The notes beneath the pieces are model-generated. The model had not been told where the DNA came from. It searched no databases and worked only from the letters and a program-made list of their open reading frames with translations. Source: Faecalicatena orotica (GTDB taxonomy: Bacteria; Bacillota; Clostridia; Lachnospirales; Lachnospiraceae). From it: a stretch of 64,000 bases of DNA. The position numbers and the translations under genes were made by a program. Location: contig NZ_QGDL01000011.1 of NCBI RefSeq assembly GCF_003149245.1, positions 18,324 to 82,323 on the forward strand, written 5' to 3'. Shown here piece by piece: positions 34,894 through 43,478 of this stretch. Numbering within the stretch: the stretch's first letter is position 1; the number at the start of each line of letters is the position of its first letter.

Positions 34894-35766
34894 ATGAGGA
34901 CTGAAAAAGAAATATACGATTTAGTTTTGAATTTTGCTTTTCAAGATGAGAGAATTAGAATTGTAACTCTTGAGGGGTCTCGCACTAATGTTAATATACC
35001 AAAAGACAATCTTCAAGATTATGATATTACTTTTTTTGTTATAGATATGGGAGAATTTTTGAAAAGCGATGACTGGCTTAGTGTTTTTGGTAACAGAATT
35101 ATGATGCAAAAACCTGAAGATATGGAATTATTTCCTCCAGAAGAAAAAGGATTTTCTTATATAATGCTTTTTGATGATGGTGTAAAGATTGATTTAACTT
35201 TGTTACCTGTTTCAATGCTTGAGGAGTATCTTACTCGCGATAAACTTGTAAAAATCATGTTAGATAAAGATAATATGATTAAAACAGAAATAGTTCCCAC
35301 AGATGAAGATTATTACATTAAGTGTCCAACAGAAAGAAAGTTTGATGACTGTTGTAACGAATTTTGGAATGTTGCAACATATGTATCCAAGGGCTTACTT
35401 CGTGGTGAAATACTATTTGCAATAGACCATATGAATGAAGTATTACGTCATGAGCTTCTTAGGATGATTAGTTGGTATGTCGGTACTGAAAAAGGATTTA
35501 ATTTCAGTTTGGGTAAAAACTATAAATTTTTAGATAAGCATATTTCAAAAGAATTGTGGGATAACTTACTAAATACATATTCAATGAGTTCGTATGAAGA
35601 AATGTGGAAATCGTTTGATTTGTGTCTATGTTTGTTCAAAAAAATATCTAAAAAAGTGGCAGATTCACTTGGTTATAATTATCCTGATTATGATGAAAAC
35701 GTTACAAAATATTTGGAAACACAAAAGAGAATTTCAAATAAATATCTTTATGGTAATAGGTATTGA
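34894..35766 (+). CDS. ant(6): Aminoglycoside 6-adenylyltransferase, ANT(6) family
   Basis: 290 residues from the ATG at 34894, eight bases after GAGG (an upstream GTG is less likely). It has the nucleotidyltransferase pattern EGSRTN near residue 30 and D-YDIT near 45, then QKPEDMELFPPEEKG and KIDLTLLP, all characteristic of AadE/ANT(6). The enzyme adenylates streptomycin at position 6 and gives resistance. Its base composition is markedly more AT-rich than its neighbours, indicating separate acquisition. Between the Ia and Ib groups it looks nearer Ib (MRTEKEIYD start), but I do not assign an allele. A terminator follows. Confidence 0.9.
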   Translation: MRTEKEIYDLVLNFAFQDERIRIVTLEGSRTNVNIPKDNLQDYDITFFVIDMGEFLKSDDWLSVFGNRIMMQKPEDMELFPPEEKGFSYIMLFDDGVKIDLTLLPVSMLEEYLTRDKLVKIMLDKDNMIKTEIVPTDEDYYIKCPTERKFDDCCNEFWNVATYVSKGLLRGEILFAIDHMNEVLRHELLRMISWYVGTEKGFNFSLGKNYKFLDKHISKELWDNLLNTYSMSSYEEMWKSFDLCLCLFKKISKKVADSLGYNYPDYDENVTKYLETQKRISNKYLYGNRY

Positions 35767-35782
35767 CAAATTCCAATTTGTC
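35765..35782. repeat. 8-bp inverted repeat just after ANT(6)
   Basis: GACAAATT, two bases, AATTTGTC: a perfect palindrome beginning at the stop codon of the gene. It could be an operator or a recombination remnant of the resistance cassette. Confidence 0.5.
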
Positions 35783-35804
35783 GAACTTACTCTAAATTAG
35801 CAAA

Positions 35805-35834
35805 GACCGCTTACATCGTGTAGGCGGTCTCTTT
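35805..35834 (+). terminator. Terminator after the resistance cassette
   Basis: GACCGC-TTACA pairs with TGTAG-GCGGTC (11 pairs, one wobble) around a three-base loop, followed by TCTTTTC. It can work in both directions between the plus-strand cassette and the minus-strand genes at 36-37 kb. Confidence 0.8.
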
Positions 35835-35840
35835 TCGTGT

Positions 35841-36020
35841 TCAGATATATTTGATTTTGAGCTTTCTTTTCTTGGTTGAAAGCACCTTGCAGAGAACATC
35901 GTCAACTCCGTCGGTGTATCTGCCTTGTGAAATCAGACTGTTCTTTAAGCGGATAAGTGTTTGTATTACTCTGCTATATTCGTCATCATTAAGATAGATA
36001 TGGAACTTTTCTTCTCTCAC
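35841..36020 (-). CDS. Small conserved ICE protein (59 aa), paralogue of the gene at 10.0 kb
   Basis: Read from the GTG at 36020, which has GGAGG eight bases upstream and overlaps the TGA of the zinc-ribbon gene (GTGA). It contains FHIYLNDDEY, the DGVDDVLCKV core and a basic end. It aligns with the 67-residue protein encoded before virD4. The pairing with the zinc-ribbon/nuclease-like gene suggests a functional partner, but no activity is known. Confidence 0.7.
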   Translation of the reverse strand: MREEKFHIYLNDDEYSRVIQTLIRLKNSLISQGRYTDGVDDVLCKVLSTKKRKLKIKYI

Positions 36021-37408
36021 AGTCGCTTCCTCCATTCATTGAATTTTGCTCTGATTACCGAAACATCTGCTTCGACATCAGAATAAATAAAGATATGTAC
36101 GCTTTTGAAAACTGCTTTTACTCTGTCGGCATACTCCGCTTCCGTTTCGGTTGTCTTAAAAGGGAGTTTTACGAGTTTTATATTTCGTTGCTTGCATAAG
36201 TGGCTTTTGAGAACCTCCATATGTTCTGAGCCGTTCGTAAATTCTATCGCCAGCTTTTCTGACGGAATGTATGTTTCAAGAGGTATTCCCAATAGTTTAT
36301 CCGAACCGAGCTGTACCTTTAGTCCTTTTTGATTGGCGTAATAGGCGACAGCCAAGCCGGGGAACACGGAGCGATATTCGTTTTCGCACACAGTGCATTT
36401 TTCTCCGATAATTGTTCTGTCGCTGATTTTTGCTTTCCAAGAGTGTCCAAGTGAACATTTCCACCACACACTTTTCATTGACTTTCTTGACACTTGTGTC
36501 GGGAGCAGAGAGTTTTTTTCGTAATCCCATTCAGCAAGCAGTTTCCTGTCCGTTGTGGCTAAATCATTGTATCCTGCAAGAACCGCCCTGTCCGCACAAA
36601 CCGGGCATACTGTTCCTTTTACACGAGCATTGATAACGGACTTCCACTCATTGCCACAGGTCTTACACTTCCACCAAACATTGTGTCTTGATTTTGCGTT
36701 TACCTCATCAGGCATTAGGGGATAATTTCTTTCTGACCACTCAGCCGCAAGGTCAGGGTGCGTAGTCGCCAAGTCATTAAATCCTTTGAGCAATGTATAT
36801 CCGCTACAATACGGACATCTGCTCCCACCGGAACGGGTTGAAATAAGAGTGTACCACTCGTTTCCGCAATCTTTGCATTTCCACCAAGCCTTACTGTTTG
36901 CAAAGGCTGTTACCATTGTAGGCAGCAACGGAAGATTTCTGTCAGACCATTCAGCAGCAATATCGGGATACTGTGAAGCAAGGTCATTGAATCCGGCAAG
37001 GACTTTATTATGTGAGCAGTATGGACAGCCTGTGCCGTTTACCGTTCTGCTTTTAACGCTTGCTTCCCATTCGTGTCCGTGTTTACATTTCCAAATAATC
37101 TTCTTATGAGAAGCGACAGATACCTCGGTAGGCTTTAATTTGTTCTTTTTAGACCACTCCTGAGCCAACAGGGGCTTCAATGTGGCTAAATCATTGATAC
37201 CCTCTATTACTCTCGCTCCTGAGCATATCGGGCATTTCTCGCCCTTTGAACGAGCTTTGACGCTCGTTTCCCACTCGTGTCCGCAAGCACCTTTCCACCA
37301 CACTCTTTTATTTGAACCGAAGGTTATCTTATCCGGCGTTAGCGGTAAGTTCTTCTCTGACCATTCAGGAATAAGCTCCGGATGAACGCTTGCTAAACTG
37401 CCCGTCAT
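36017..37408 (-). CDS. Five-repeat zinc-ribbon protein (DUF4379) with nuclease-like C-terminus
   Basis: 463 residues. Five tandem units of about 66 residues (about 1-345) each carry a WWKC/IWKC strand, a GHEW or GNEW turn and a closing CPxC or CTVC, together with an NDLAT-type linker: the DUF4379 treble-clef zinc ribbon. The last 115 residues have the strand order of a PD-(D/E)XK/Vsr-like nuclease: LETYIP, KLAIEF, then a C-terminal KSHLCKQRNIKLVKL. The usual Asp is Glu here, so catalysis is uncertain. The repeats could read DNA. The gene is coupled to the small paralogue downstream. A defence or DNA-modification role is inference. Confidence 0.8.
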   Translation of the reverse strand: MTGSLASVHPELIPEWSEKNLPLTPDKITFGSNKRVWWKGACGHEWETSVKARSKGEKCPICSGARVIEGINDLATLKPLLAQEWSKKNKLKPTEVSVASHKKIIWKCKHGHEWEASVKSRTVNGTGCPYCSHNKVLAGFNDLASQYPDIAAEWSDRNLPLLPTMVTAFANSKAWWKCKDCGNEWYTLISTRSGGSRCPYCSGYTLLKGFNDLATTHPDLAAEWSERNYPLMPDEVNAKSRHNVWWKCKTCGNEWKSVINARVKGTVCPVCADRAVLAGYNDLATTDRKLLAEWDYEKNSLLPTQVSRKSMKSVWWKCSLGHSWKAKISDRTIIGEKCTVCENEYRSVFPGLAVAYYANQKGLKVQLGSDKLLGIPLETYIPSEKLAIEFTNGSEHMEVLKSHLCKQRNIKLVKLPFKTTETEAEYADRVKAVFKSVHIFIYSDVEADVSVIRAKFNEWRKRL

Positions 37409-37489
37409 AGTACAACCACCCCTTCCTTTGTGATTATCCCAATTATATTGAGAAAATCGGGATTGGTGTAGTTTGCGAATAATAAGAAA

Positions 37490-37518
37490 GACCTTGGGAG
37501 AAAATATCTCTCAAGGTC
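37490..37518 (-). terminator. Terminator after the PAP2-like gene
   Basis: GACCTTG (37490-37496) pairs with CAAGGTC (37512-37518), with an inner GAGA/TCTC pairing, followed on the minus strand by a T-rich run. It lies between the PAP2-like gene and the zinc-ribbon gene. Confidence 0.75.
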
Positions 37519-37543
37519 AATAAGTGATTCCTCAGTTAGAATT

Positions 37544-38209
37544 TTATCTTTCCTGTCGGGCAATAAGAGTGGTTACACTATAATAAATCATCACTAAACC
37601 CGCACTTAAAATTGCCCCGCCAATAATATCAGTAATCCAATGAACACCGGATATCAACCTGCCAATTACCATAAAAGCAGTAAATGCAATTAAAGCAAAG
37701 GCAAATGCTCTTTTCATTTTTGTATTTCTAATTCTACTGTTTAGCTGCATAACAGCTGTCGGCATAACACACATAACAAGCAAGGTTGTCGATGATGGAT
37801 ACGAAGCTTCAAGAAAACCGTTAATCAATACCGGGCGGTAATTGACAACATAAAATTCAAAAAACAAATATGCCGCCATTACAACAATATAGAATGCTCC
37901 CAACACCAAAATACTGGAATCGACCTTGAATAAGCTTTTTCTTTTAATAAGCTGTATAAGTCCAAGCAACGCAAATCCCAAAATAAAGCAAAGCGGTATC
38001 AGTCCTAACCAGTCCGTAACGGTATATATTGCCATATGCACACCTGTCAGGCTGTGGATAAAGCCGTTCAAGGTTGCAAATCCAACAGAAGAGTTTTGTG
38101 GCCCGATGGGCTGAACATCAATAAGGCTTATTGCCACTGTCCACAAAATAAATAACACTACCATTGCTATTCCTGAAAGCAATACTTTTTGACTTTTTTC
38201 TTTTTTCAT
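37544..38209 (-). CDS. PAP2-like membrane phosphatase, motif-poor
   Basis: 221 residues with about six membrane spans. The third PAP2 motif is seen as GRLISGVHWITD (about 180-191), including the His and Asp of the catalytic end. Motif 1 is reduced to NYRP, without the usual Lys. Motif 2 reads YPSST, where PSGH/PSSH normally gives an active-site His. The fold is therefore clear, but lipid phosphatase activity is doubtful. AAAGGA stands nine bases before the ATG at 38209. It follows the XRE regulator by 109 bases and is probably controlled by it. Confidence 0.75.
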   Translation of the reverse strand: MKKEKSQKVLLSGIAMVVLFILWTVAISLIDVQPIGPQNSSVGFATLNGFIHSLTGVHMAIYTVTDWLGLIPLCFILGFALLGLIQLIKRKSLFKVDSSILVLGAFYIVVMAAYLFFEFYVVNYRPVLINGFLEASYPSSTTLLVMCVMPTAVMQLNSRIRNTKMKRAFAFALIAFTAFMVIGRLISGVHWITDIIGGAILSAGLVMIYYSVTTLIARQER

Positions 38210-38317
38210 TTTTATCAATCCTTTGCCATAATTATTTGGCTTTCGCCTGTTTACAATATAGGTGGAATGAATAAAAATGAAAAGAATTTCACCGTCACAT
38301 TGGCGACACGCTTCGTA

Positions 38318-38923
38318 TCATCGCCATTTTATCAGCATCAGAGACTTTATCGCCAAGAAAACAAAAGTGAAAAAGGCTGCATAAGGTTGAAGTGTTATCA
38401 TAAATTCTATTGTAGCAACTGTGCTTAACACAATGGATATTTGATGTTTGTGTTTCAACCAAAACACTGCTTCATAATTTTGTAGAGCGAGAAGCAAAAC
38501 ACCTGTAAGTACAATTCCAAATACAATAATTAAATACGGTATTTTGATATACTGCGGGGTACCTGTCAGCGAAAGTAAAGATACCTCTTTTATAATCTCA
38601 TCACCCTTTTGTCCAAAGAAAGGCAGAAACAGAAACATAATCAAACTGCAATCGAGTAAACCAAACACTAAGTCTCTTGTATGTTTTTCCTTTTGCTTAT
38701 TATCCTCGTCAGCAATTTTAAGTATTTCTTCACCGGACAATAACTCATCTATTGACACTGAAAAAAACTTTGAAATTGCTTTTAATGACTCGATATTGGG
38801 AACTCCTCTGCCGGATTCCCACTTAGAAATTGCAGTGCGAGACACAAATAACGCTTCCGCAAGTTCTTCCTGCGTGAGTCCTTTTTCTTTCCTCAACTCT
38901 TGTAATTTTTCACTTAATTCCAT
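38318..38923 (-). CDS. XRE-family regulator with C-terminal membrane domain
   Basis: About 201 residues. Residues 1-65 form a helix-turn-helix of the XRE type, with GLTQEELAEALFVSRTAIS and SKWESGRGVP. The C-terminal 120 residues contain three or four membrane spans, a common layout for membrane-tethered clostridial regulators. AAAGGA precedes the ATG at 38923 by nine bases. It lies at the ICE edge, next to the PAP2-like gene, whose expression it may control. Confidence 0.85.
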   Translation of the reverse strand: MELSEKLQELRKEKGLTQEELAEALFVSRTAISKWESGRGVPNIESLKAISKFFSVSIDELLSGEEILKIADEDNKQKEKHTRDLVFGLLDCSLIMFLFLPFFGQKGDEIIKEVSLLSLTGTPQYIKIPYLIIVFGIVLTGVLLLALQNYEAVFWLKHKHQISIVLSTVATIEFMITLQPYAAFFTFVFLAIKSLMLIKWR

Positions 38924-38971
38924 AATAAACATTCCTTTTGCACTCAGATACGAATGTATCCTTTATTAGAA

Positions 38972-39000
38972 ATGGGCAATCCCACTATGGGACTGCCCAT
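38972..39000 (-). terminator. Hairpin near the element's right end
   Basis: ATGGGCA-TCCC pairs with GGGA-TGCCCAT (38972-39000, one wobble), followed on the minus strand by TTTCT. The stop of the integrase-tail-like frame (38985-38987) lies inside it, as expected for a terminator of that gene. Confidence 0.65.
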
Positions 39001-39130
39001 TCATTCCGTAAATTATGCGATTTTTTAGTCTCTGCACCGTTTTTAGCACCGATTGGTGTAAATTTGGTGTAAAGAGGTAAATTTATTCGGTTTGGAAAGT
39101 CCCGAAACCCGCATAAATACTGGGGTTTTC
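38985..39130 (-). other. Right ICE-chromosome junction region with possible integrase C-terminal tail
   Basis: Starting at the lysS stop and reading on the minus strand, an open frame without its own start encodes PLYTKFTPIGAKNGAE-like sequence and ends at TAG 38985-38987 inside a terminator-like hairpin. Tyrosine integrases often end with such TKFTP-type tails. If attP lies inside the integrase 3' end, this tail would be left at the lysS side after integration, with the rest of the integrase at the far end outside the window. The exact att core cannot be fixed. Two GGTGTAAA direct repeats (about 39055-39075) may be recombinase arm sites. Confidence 0.4.
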
Positions 39131-40642
39131 TTACTTGTCGTTCGGTAAGGACTTCATTGTCGGGAAGAGCAGCACATCACGGATTGCAGCTGAATCTGTA
39201 AGCAGCATGCACATTCTGTCGATTCCGAATCCGATTCCGCCTGTAGGAGGCATAGCGATCTCCAGTGCATTCAGGAAGTCCTCATCTGTCGTGTTCGCTT
39301 CCTCATCGCCCTGTGCCAGCAGTTCTTCCTGAGCTTTGAACCGCTCTCTCTGGTCGATCGGGTCATTCAGCTCGGAATAAGCATTTGCCATTTCCCAGCC
39401 GTTCATGAAGAACTCGAACCTCTCTACGTAGTCTGGATTTTCCGGCTTCTTCTTTGTGAGCGGTGAAATCTCGATCGGGTGGTCCATAACGAATGTAGGC
39501 TGAACGAGATGTTCTTCTACATATTCCTCAAAGAACAGGCTTAAGATATCCCCCTTCTTATGTCTGTCTTCAAATTCGATGCCTTTTTCTTTTGCAAGTG
39601 CCTTTGCTTCTTCCGTTGTCTTGATTTCATTAAAGTCAATGCCTGCATATTTCCTGACAGCATCTACCATCGTGATTCTTTCAAACGGTTTTCCAAGATC
39701 CATCTCTACGCCGTTATAAACGATTTTCGTAGTTCCAAGTACTTCCTGTGCCACATGGCGGTACAGGTTCTCTGTCAGGTCCATCATGCCGTGGTAGTCT
39801 GTATATGCCTGATATAATTCCATAAGTGTGAATTCCGGATTATGTCTTGTGTCCAGACCTTCGTTGCGGAATACCCGTCCAATCTCATAGACGCGTTCCA
39901 TTCCTCCTACGATTAGTCTCTTTAAGTATAATTCGAGAGAAATACGAAGCTTAAAATCCTCATCCAAAGCGTTGAAATGAGTCTCGAATGGTCTTGCAGC
40001 AGCGCCGCCTGCATTGCTTACAAGCATCGGTGTCTCGACTTCCATGAAACCTTCTGAATCGAGGTATCTTCTGATTGCGCTTAAGATCTTGGAGCGCTTG
40101 ATGAAGGTATCCTTTACTTCCGGGTTCATGATCAGGTCTACATACCTCTGGCGGTAACGGATGTCTGTATTCGTCAGTCCGTGGAACTTTTCAGGCAGGA
40201 TCTGGAGGCTCTTGGAGAGCAGTGTCACGCTTGCTGCATGGATAGAAATCTCTCCTGTCTTCGTCCGGAATACTTCTCCGACGATGCCCACAACATCACC
40301 CACGTCCATTTTTTTGAATTCTTTATATGGCTCTTCCCCGACGCTGTCTCTTGCCACGTATGACTGGATATTCCCCTTTAAATCCTGAACATTACAGAAA
40401 GATGCCTTTCCCATGACACGCTTGGACATCATACGTCCTGCGATGGATACGGTCTTTCCTTCCAGTTCCTCGAAGTTATCTTTAATCTCCTGGCTGTGGT
40501 GTGACTGGTCATATTTTGTTATGGCAAACGGATCCTTCCCATTATTCTGTAAGTCTGCCAGTTTCTCACGGCGCACCTTTCTTAACTGATTCAGGTCCGG
40601 TTCCTGTGCGTTGTTCTGATTCTTTTTCTGCTGCTCGGCCAC
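39131..40642 (-). CDS. lysS: Lysyl-tRNA synthetase, class II
   Basis: 503 residues from a GTG with AAGGAGA upstream (the longer frame lacks a ribosome site). The N-terminal OB-fold tRNA-anticodon domain carries [14 protein letters not shown]. The class II core follows, with motif 2 [15 protein letters not shown] and motif 3 GIGFGIDRM near the C-terminus. It charges tRNA-Lys. The 3' end is intact (LPNDK) and forms the boundary with the ICE, consistent with 3'-end targeting that leaves the gene functional. It is downstream of greA. Confidence 0.96.
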   Translation of the reverse strand: MAEQQKKNQNNAQEPDLNQLRKVRREKLADLQNNGKDPFAITKYDQSHHSQEIKDNFEELEGKTVSIAGRMMSKRVMGKASFCNVQDLKGNIQSYVARDSVGEEPYKEFKKMDVGDVVGIVGEVFRTKTGEISIHAASVTLLSKSLQILPEKFHGLTNTDIRYRQRYVDLIMNPEVKDTFIKRSKILSAIRRYLDSEGFMEVETPMLVSNAGGAAARPFETHFNALDEDFKLRISLELYLKRLIVGGMERVYEIGRVFRNEGLDTRHNPEFTLMELYQAYTDYHGMMDLTENLYRHVAQEVLGTTKIVYNGVEMDLGKPFERITMVDAVRKYAGIDFNEIKTTEEAKALAKEKGIEFEDRHKKGDILSLFFEEYVEEHLVQPTFVMDHPIEISPLTKKKPENPDYVERFEFFMNGWEMANAYSELNDPIDQRERFKAQEELLAQGDEEANTTDEDFLNALEIAMPPTGGIGFGIDRMCMLLTDSAAIRDVLLFPTMKSLPNDK

Positions 40643-40672
40643 TGTATTCTCTCCTTCCTTCATAAGCGAATT

Positions 40673-40698
40673 CAGACCCCTTGTTGATAAGGGGTCTG
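40673..40698. repeat. GGGGTCTG-type palindrome between greA and lysS
   Basis: CAGACCCCTT, six bases, AAGGGGTCTG: a perfect 10-bp inverted repeat. The same AAGGGGTCTGACCC core occurs at 43443-43456 and 44485-44509. No T run follows, so a simple terminator is unlikely. Confidence 0.6.
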
Positions 40699-40714
40699 CT
40701 TTCATTGGTTTTTA

Positions 40715-41200
40715 TTACATTGAACGGCTGATCTCGAGTACTTTGTACTGGATCTGTCCTGCCTGTGTCTCTACGTCTACGGTCTCGCCTACTTTTTTGC
40801 CCATCAATGCCTGACCTACCGGTGACTCGTTGGAAATCTTGCCTTCAAGGCTGTTAGCCTCTGTAGATCCTACGATCTTGAATTCCATCTCCTCATCGAA
40901 TGTCACGTCAAATACCTTTACTTTACACCCTACGTTGATCTTATCAAAATCAACTTCATCTTCTACAACTACTTCTGCATTCTTAAGGATACCTTCCAGT
41001 TCCTCGATGCGGGCCTCGATGTCGCGCTGTTCGTCCTTCGCTGCATCGTATTCTGCGTTCTCGGATAAGTCTCCCTGCTCTCTGGCTTCTTTAATCTTTC
41101 CTGCAACCTCTTTACGTTTGACTACTTTCAAATTCTCAAGTTCGTCTTCAAGTGCTTTCAGACCTGCATAAGTAAGTAATCTTTTCTTTGATTCTGCCAT
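40715..41200 (-). CDS. greA: Transcript cleavage factor GreA
   Basis: 161 residues. The N-terminal coiled coil carries the acidic tip ENAEYDAAKDEQ (about 47-58), and the C-terminal FKBP-like domain has the GKKVGETVDV stretch (about 133-142). GreA enters the RNA polymerase secondary channel and frees backtracked complexes. Length and motifs are standard. It precedes lysS, a common clostridial pair. Confidence 0.96.
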   Translation of the reverse strand: MAESKKRLLTYAGLKALEDELENLKVVKRKEVAGKIKEAREQGDLSENAEYDAAKDEQRDIEARIEELEGILKNAEVVVEDEVDFDKINVGCKVKVFDVTFDEEMEFKIVGSTEANSLEGKISNESPVGQALMGKKVGETVDVETQAGQIQYKVLEISRSM

Positions 41201-41343
41201 TGTTAACTGCTCCCTTTCTTATTCGTTTCCTCTGCTTTTGTAACTTCATTTCCGCTTTTTATGCCCCAATACCAGAACCGGATAGTCCTGATTCTTGTCC
41301 TGTTTAAATTTATATTTCACAATTTCAATATTATACCCAATCC

Positions 41344-42303
41344 CTATAATGATGTCAAGATATTTTCCAGTTCTTCGTAAGTCTCTACCTTATTAATCAG
41401 TTCCCTGAATCTGGCCGCGCCGTGGATCCCTTTCGTATACCATGCCACATGCTTTCTCATTTCCCGCATGCCTATAAAGTCCCCCTTAAATTTCAGCTGA
41501 AGTCTGGCATGGCGAAGCATCGTTTTCTTAATCTCCTCAACCGAAGGTCTCGGGGGGAGTGTGCCGCTTCTTTCATACTCCAGAAGTTCTGAGAAAATCC
41601 ACGGGTTTCCCTGGGCGCCCCTCGCTATCATGATACCGTCACAGCCTGTCTGCTCACGCATGGCTATCGCTTTTTCCCCGGAGTTTACGTCGCCGTTTCC
41701 GATCACGGGGATGGTGACAGCCTCCTTCACCTGCCGGATGATGTCCCAGTCTGCTTTTCCGGAATAATACTGCTCTCTCGTCCTCCCGTGCACGGCAACT
41801 GCCGCCGCACCGGCCTCCTCAATGATCTTAGCGATTTCCACCGCGTTTATATGATCGTCGTCGAAACCTTTTCTTATTTTAACGGTAACAGGTTTTTCGA
41901 TTGCTTTTACCACTGCTGATACGAGTTCAAATACAAGTTTCGGGTTCTTCATAAGTGCTGAACCTTCCCCGTTTTTGACAACCTTGGGGACCGGGCAGCC
42001 CATGTTGATATCCAGAATCGCAAACGGGCGCTCCTCGATTCGTTTTGCCATCTCACTTACAATCTTCGGATCGGAACCGAATAACTGGAGGGAAGCCGGC
42101 ATCTCTTCGGGATGGATTTCCAGAAGGCTTTCTGTATTCTTGTTGTTGTACAGGATTCCTTTGGCGCTTACCATTTCCATACATACAAGGCCCGCCCCCT
42201 GCTCTTTGCACAGCAAGCGAAATGGCAGGTCTGTTACTCCTGCCATAGGTCCCAGAATATAAGAATTTTCAAGCTGTACATTACCAATTCTCAACTGTTT
42301 CAT
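41344..42303 (-). CDS. dusB: tRNA-dihydrouridine synthase B
   Basis: 319 residues of the FMN-binding Dus TIM barrel: PMAGVTDLPFR near residue 20, the active-site Cys in NMGCPVPKV (about 100), AVHGRTREQYY (about 170) and the FMN-phosphate GNGDV (about 202). It reduces uridine in tRNA. It lies 13 bases after coaX and is read with it. Confidence 0.95.
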   Translation of the reverse strand: MKQLRIGNVQLENSYILGPMAGVTDLPFRLLCKEQGAGLVCMEMVSAKGILYNNKNTESLLEIHPEEMPASLQLFGSDPKIVSEMAKRIEERPFAILDINMGCPVPKVVKNGEGSALMKNPKLVFELVSAVVKAIEKPVTVKIRKGFDDDHINAVEIAKIIEEAGAAAVAVHGRTREQYYSGKADWDIIRQVKEAVTIPVIGNGDVNSGEKAIAMREQTGCDGIMIARGAQGNPWIFSELLEYERSGTLPPRPSVEEIKKTMLRHARLQLKFKGDFIGMREMRKHVAWYTKGIHGAARFRELINKVETYEELENILTSL

Positions 42304-42316
42304 CTCTATTATCTCA

Positions 42317-43090
42317 CTATTTTCTGTTTTTATTATAAATCAGGCGAAGTCCCTCCAGAGTCAGGTCCGGCCTGTACTCATCGATACTGTCCGTCTCCTG
42401 TGCGATGATTTTTCCAAGGCCGCCTGTCGCGACAACAACCGCATTCTGATAACCTGATTCTTCCTTGATCTTTTCTATAATATATTCCGTCTGTCCGATG
42501 GCTCCATACACAAGTCCCGCCTGCATACTGGAGATCGTTTCCTTTGCCAGGATGGACTGCGGCTTCTTGATCTCGATCGCCGGCAGCATAGCCGCCCCGC
42601 CCCACAGGGAGCGTCCCGCCGTCTCAATGCCGGGTGCCGTGATGCCTGCTTCAAAGGTTCCGTTCGGTCCGATGAGGTCGTATGTGGTAGCAGTTCCAAA
42701 GTCGACTACAATCACCGGTCCTCCGCAGATTTCATAACCGGCCACCGCATCAACAATACGGTCAGGACCGATTTCCTTCGGGTTCTCTGTCACAATTCTG
42801 ATGCCTGTCTTGATTCCGGCCGATACAATCAGCGGCTTTACCTTCAGATACTTAATAATTCCATTCCCAAGAGAATGCATGATGTCAGGCACGACCGATG
42901 CGATGATAACCGCATCAATATCCTTCGGGACCACATCTCTGTGTTCCAGTATGCCGCAGATCGTCAGTCCGTATTCATCCGACGTCCTCGGCAGCTTTGT
43001 CGTCATCCGGAACGTACCGGCTAACTTATCGTGGTCAAACACACCAAGCGTAATATTTGTATTTCCAACATCAATCGTCAGTAACATCAA
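42317..43090 (-). CDS. coaX: Type III pantothenate kinase
   Basis: 257 residues with the phosphate loop [14 protein letters not shown] at the N-terminus, a DFGTATTYD metal/phosphate motif (about 129-137) and GITAPGI (about 150). CoaX makes 4'-phosphopantothenate, the first step of coenzyme A synthesis, and is not inhibited by CoA. The start overlaps the end of the upstream small gene by 20 bases. Confidence 0.95.
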   Translation of the reverse strand: MMLLTIDVGNTNITLGVFDHDKLAGTFRMTTKLPRTSDEYGLTICGILEHRDVVPKDIDAVIIASVVPDIMHSLGNGIIKYLKVKPLIVSAGIKTGIRIVTENPKEIGPDRIVDAVAGYEICGGPVIVVDFGTATTYDLIGPNGTFEAGITAPGIETAGRSLWGGAAMLPAIEIKKPQSILAKETISSMQAGLVYGAIGQTEYIIEKIKEESGYQNAVVVATGGLGKIIAQETDSIDEYRPDLTLEGLRLIYNKNRK

Positions 43091-43412
43091 TATCCTCCCC
43101 TAAATAGAAAACCTTGAAAAACAGCTCCAGAGATTCAAACAATTCTACTTTCGTGCGCTGAAGCTCTTTGATCTTCAGTGCGCTTCCTATCTCATCAAAC
43201 CTCAGGTCATCCTCCTGATGCTCGACCTTCAGTTCCAGATTTCCATTCTCGTCGTATACGACCATTAACACGCCGCCCACATCTTCCGTATACAGCACAC
43301 ACATGATCTGAAGCTCCTGCCTGATGCTGTCCGGGAGTGACTCAAACTCCGGGTTCAGATAGAACTTCCGTTCATAAGAACTGGCGGCACAAAGTACAAT
43401 CTCATCTTCCAT
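43071..43412 (-). CDS. Conserved acidic protein (DUF6145-like, 113 aa)
   Basis: A small acidic alpha/beta protein with a [10 protein letters not shown] core and an acidic C-terminus. I recall the same small gene between birA and coaX in many Lachnospiraceae, annotated DUF6145. No function is known. The 20-base overlap with coaX points to co-translation and perhaps a linked role. Confidence 0.7.
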   Translation of the reverse strand: MEDEIVLCAASSYERKFYLNPEFESLPDSIRQELQIMCVLYTEDVGGVLMVVYDENGNLELKVEHQEDDLRFDEIGSALKIKELQRTKVELFESLELFFKVFYLGEDIDVTDD

Positions 43413-43478
43413 ATATCAGTGTTCCTTTCTTCAATGAGTTTAAAGGGGTCTGACCCAATTCATCTATTCAACTGCCGG

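Noticed and set aside
38940-39131. A tRNA gene as the integration target
   Set aside because: No cloverleaf or CCA-type end was found. The target appears to be the 3' end of lysS itself.
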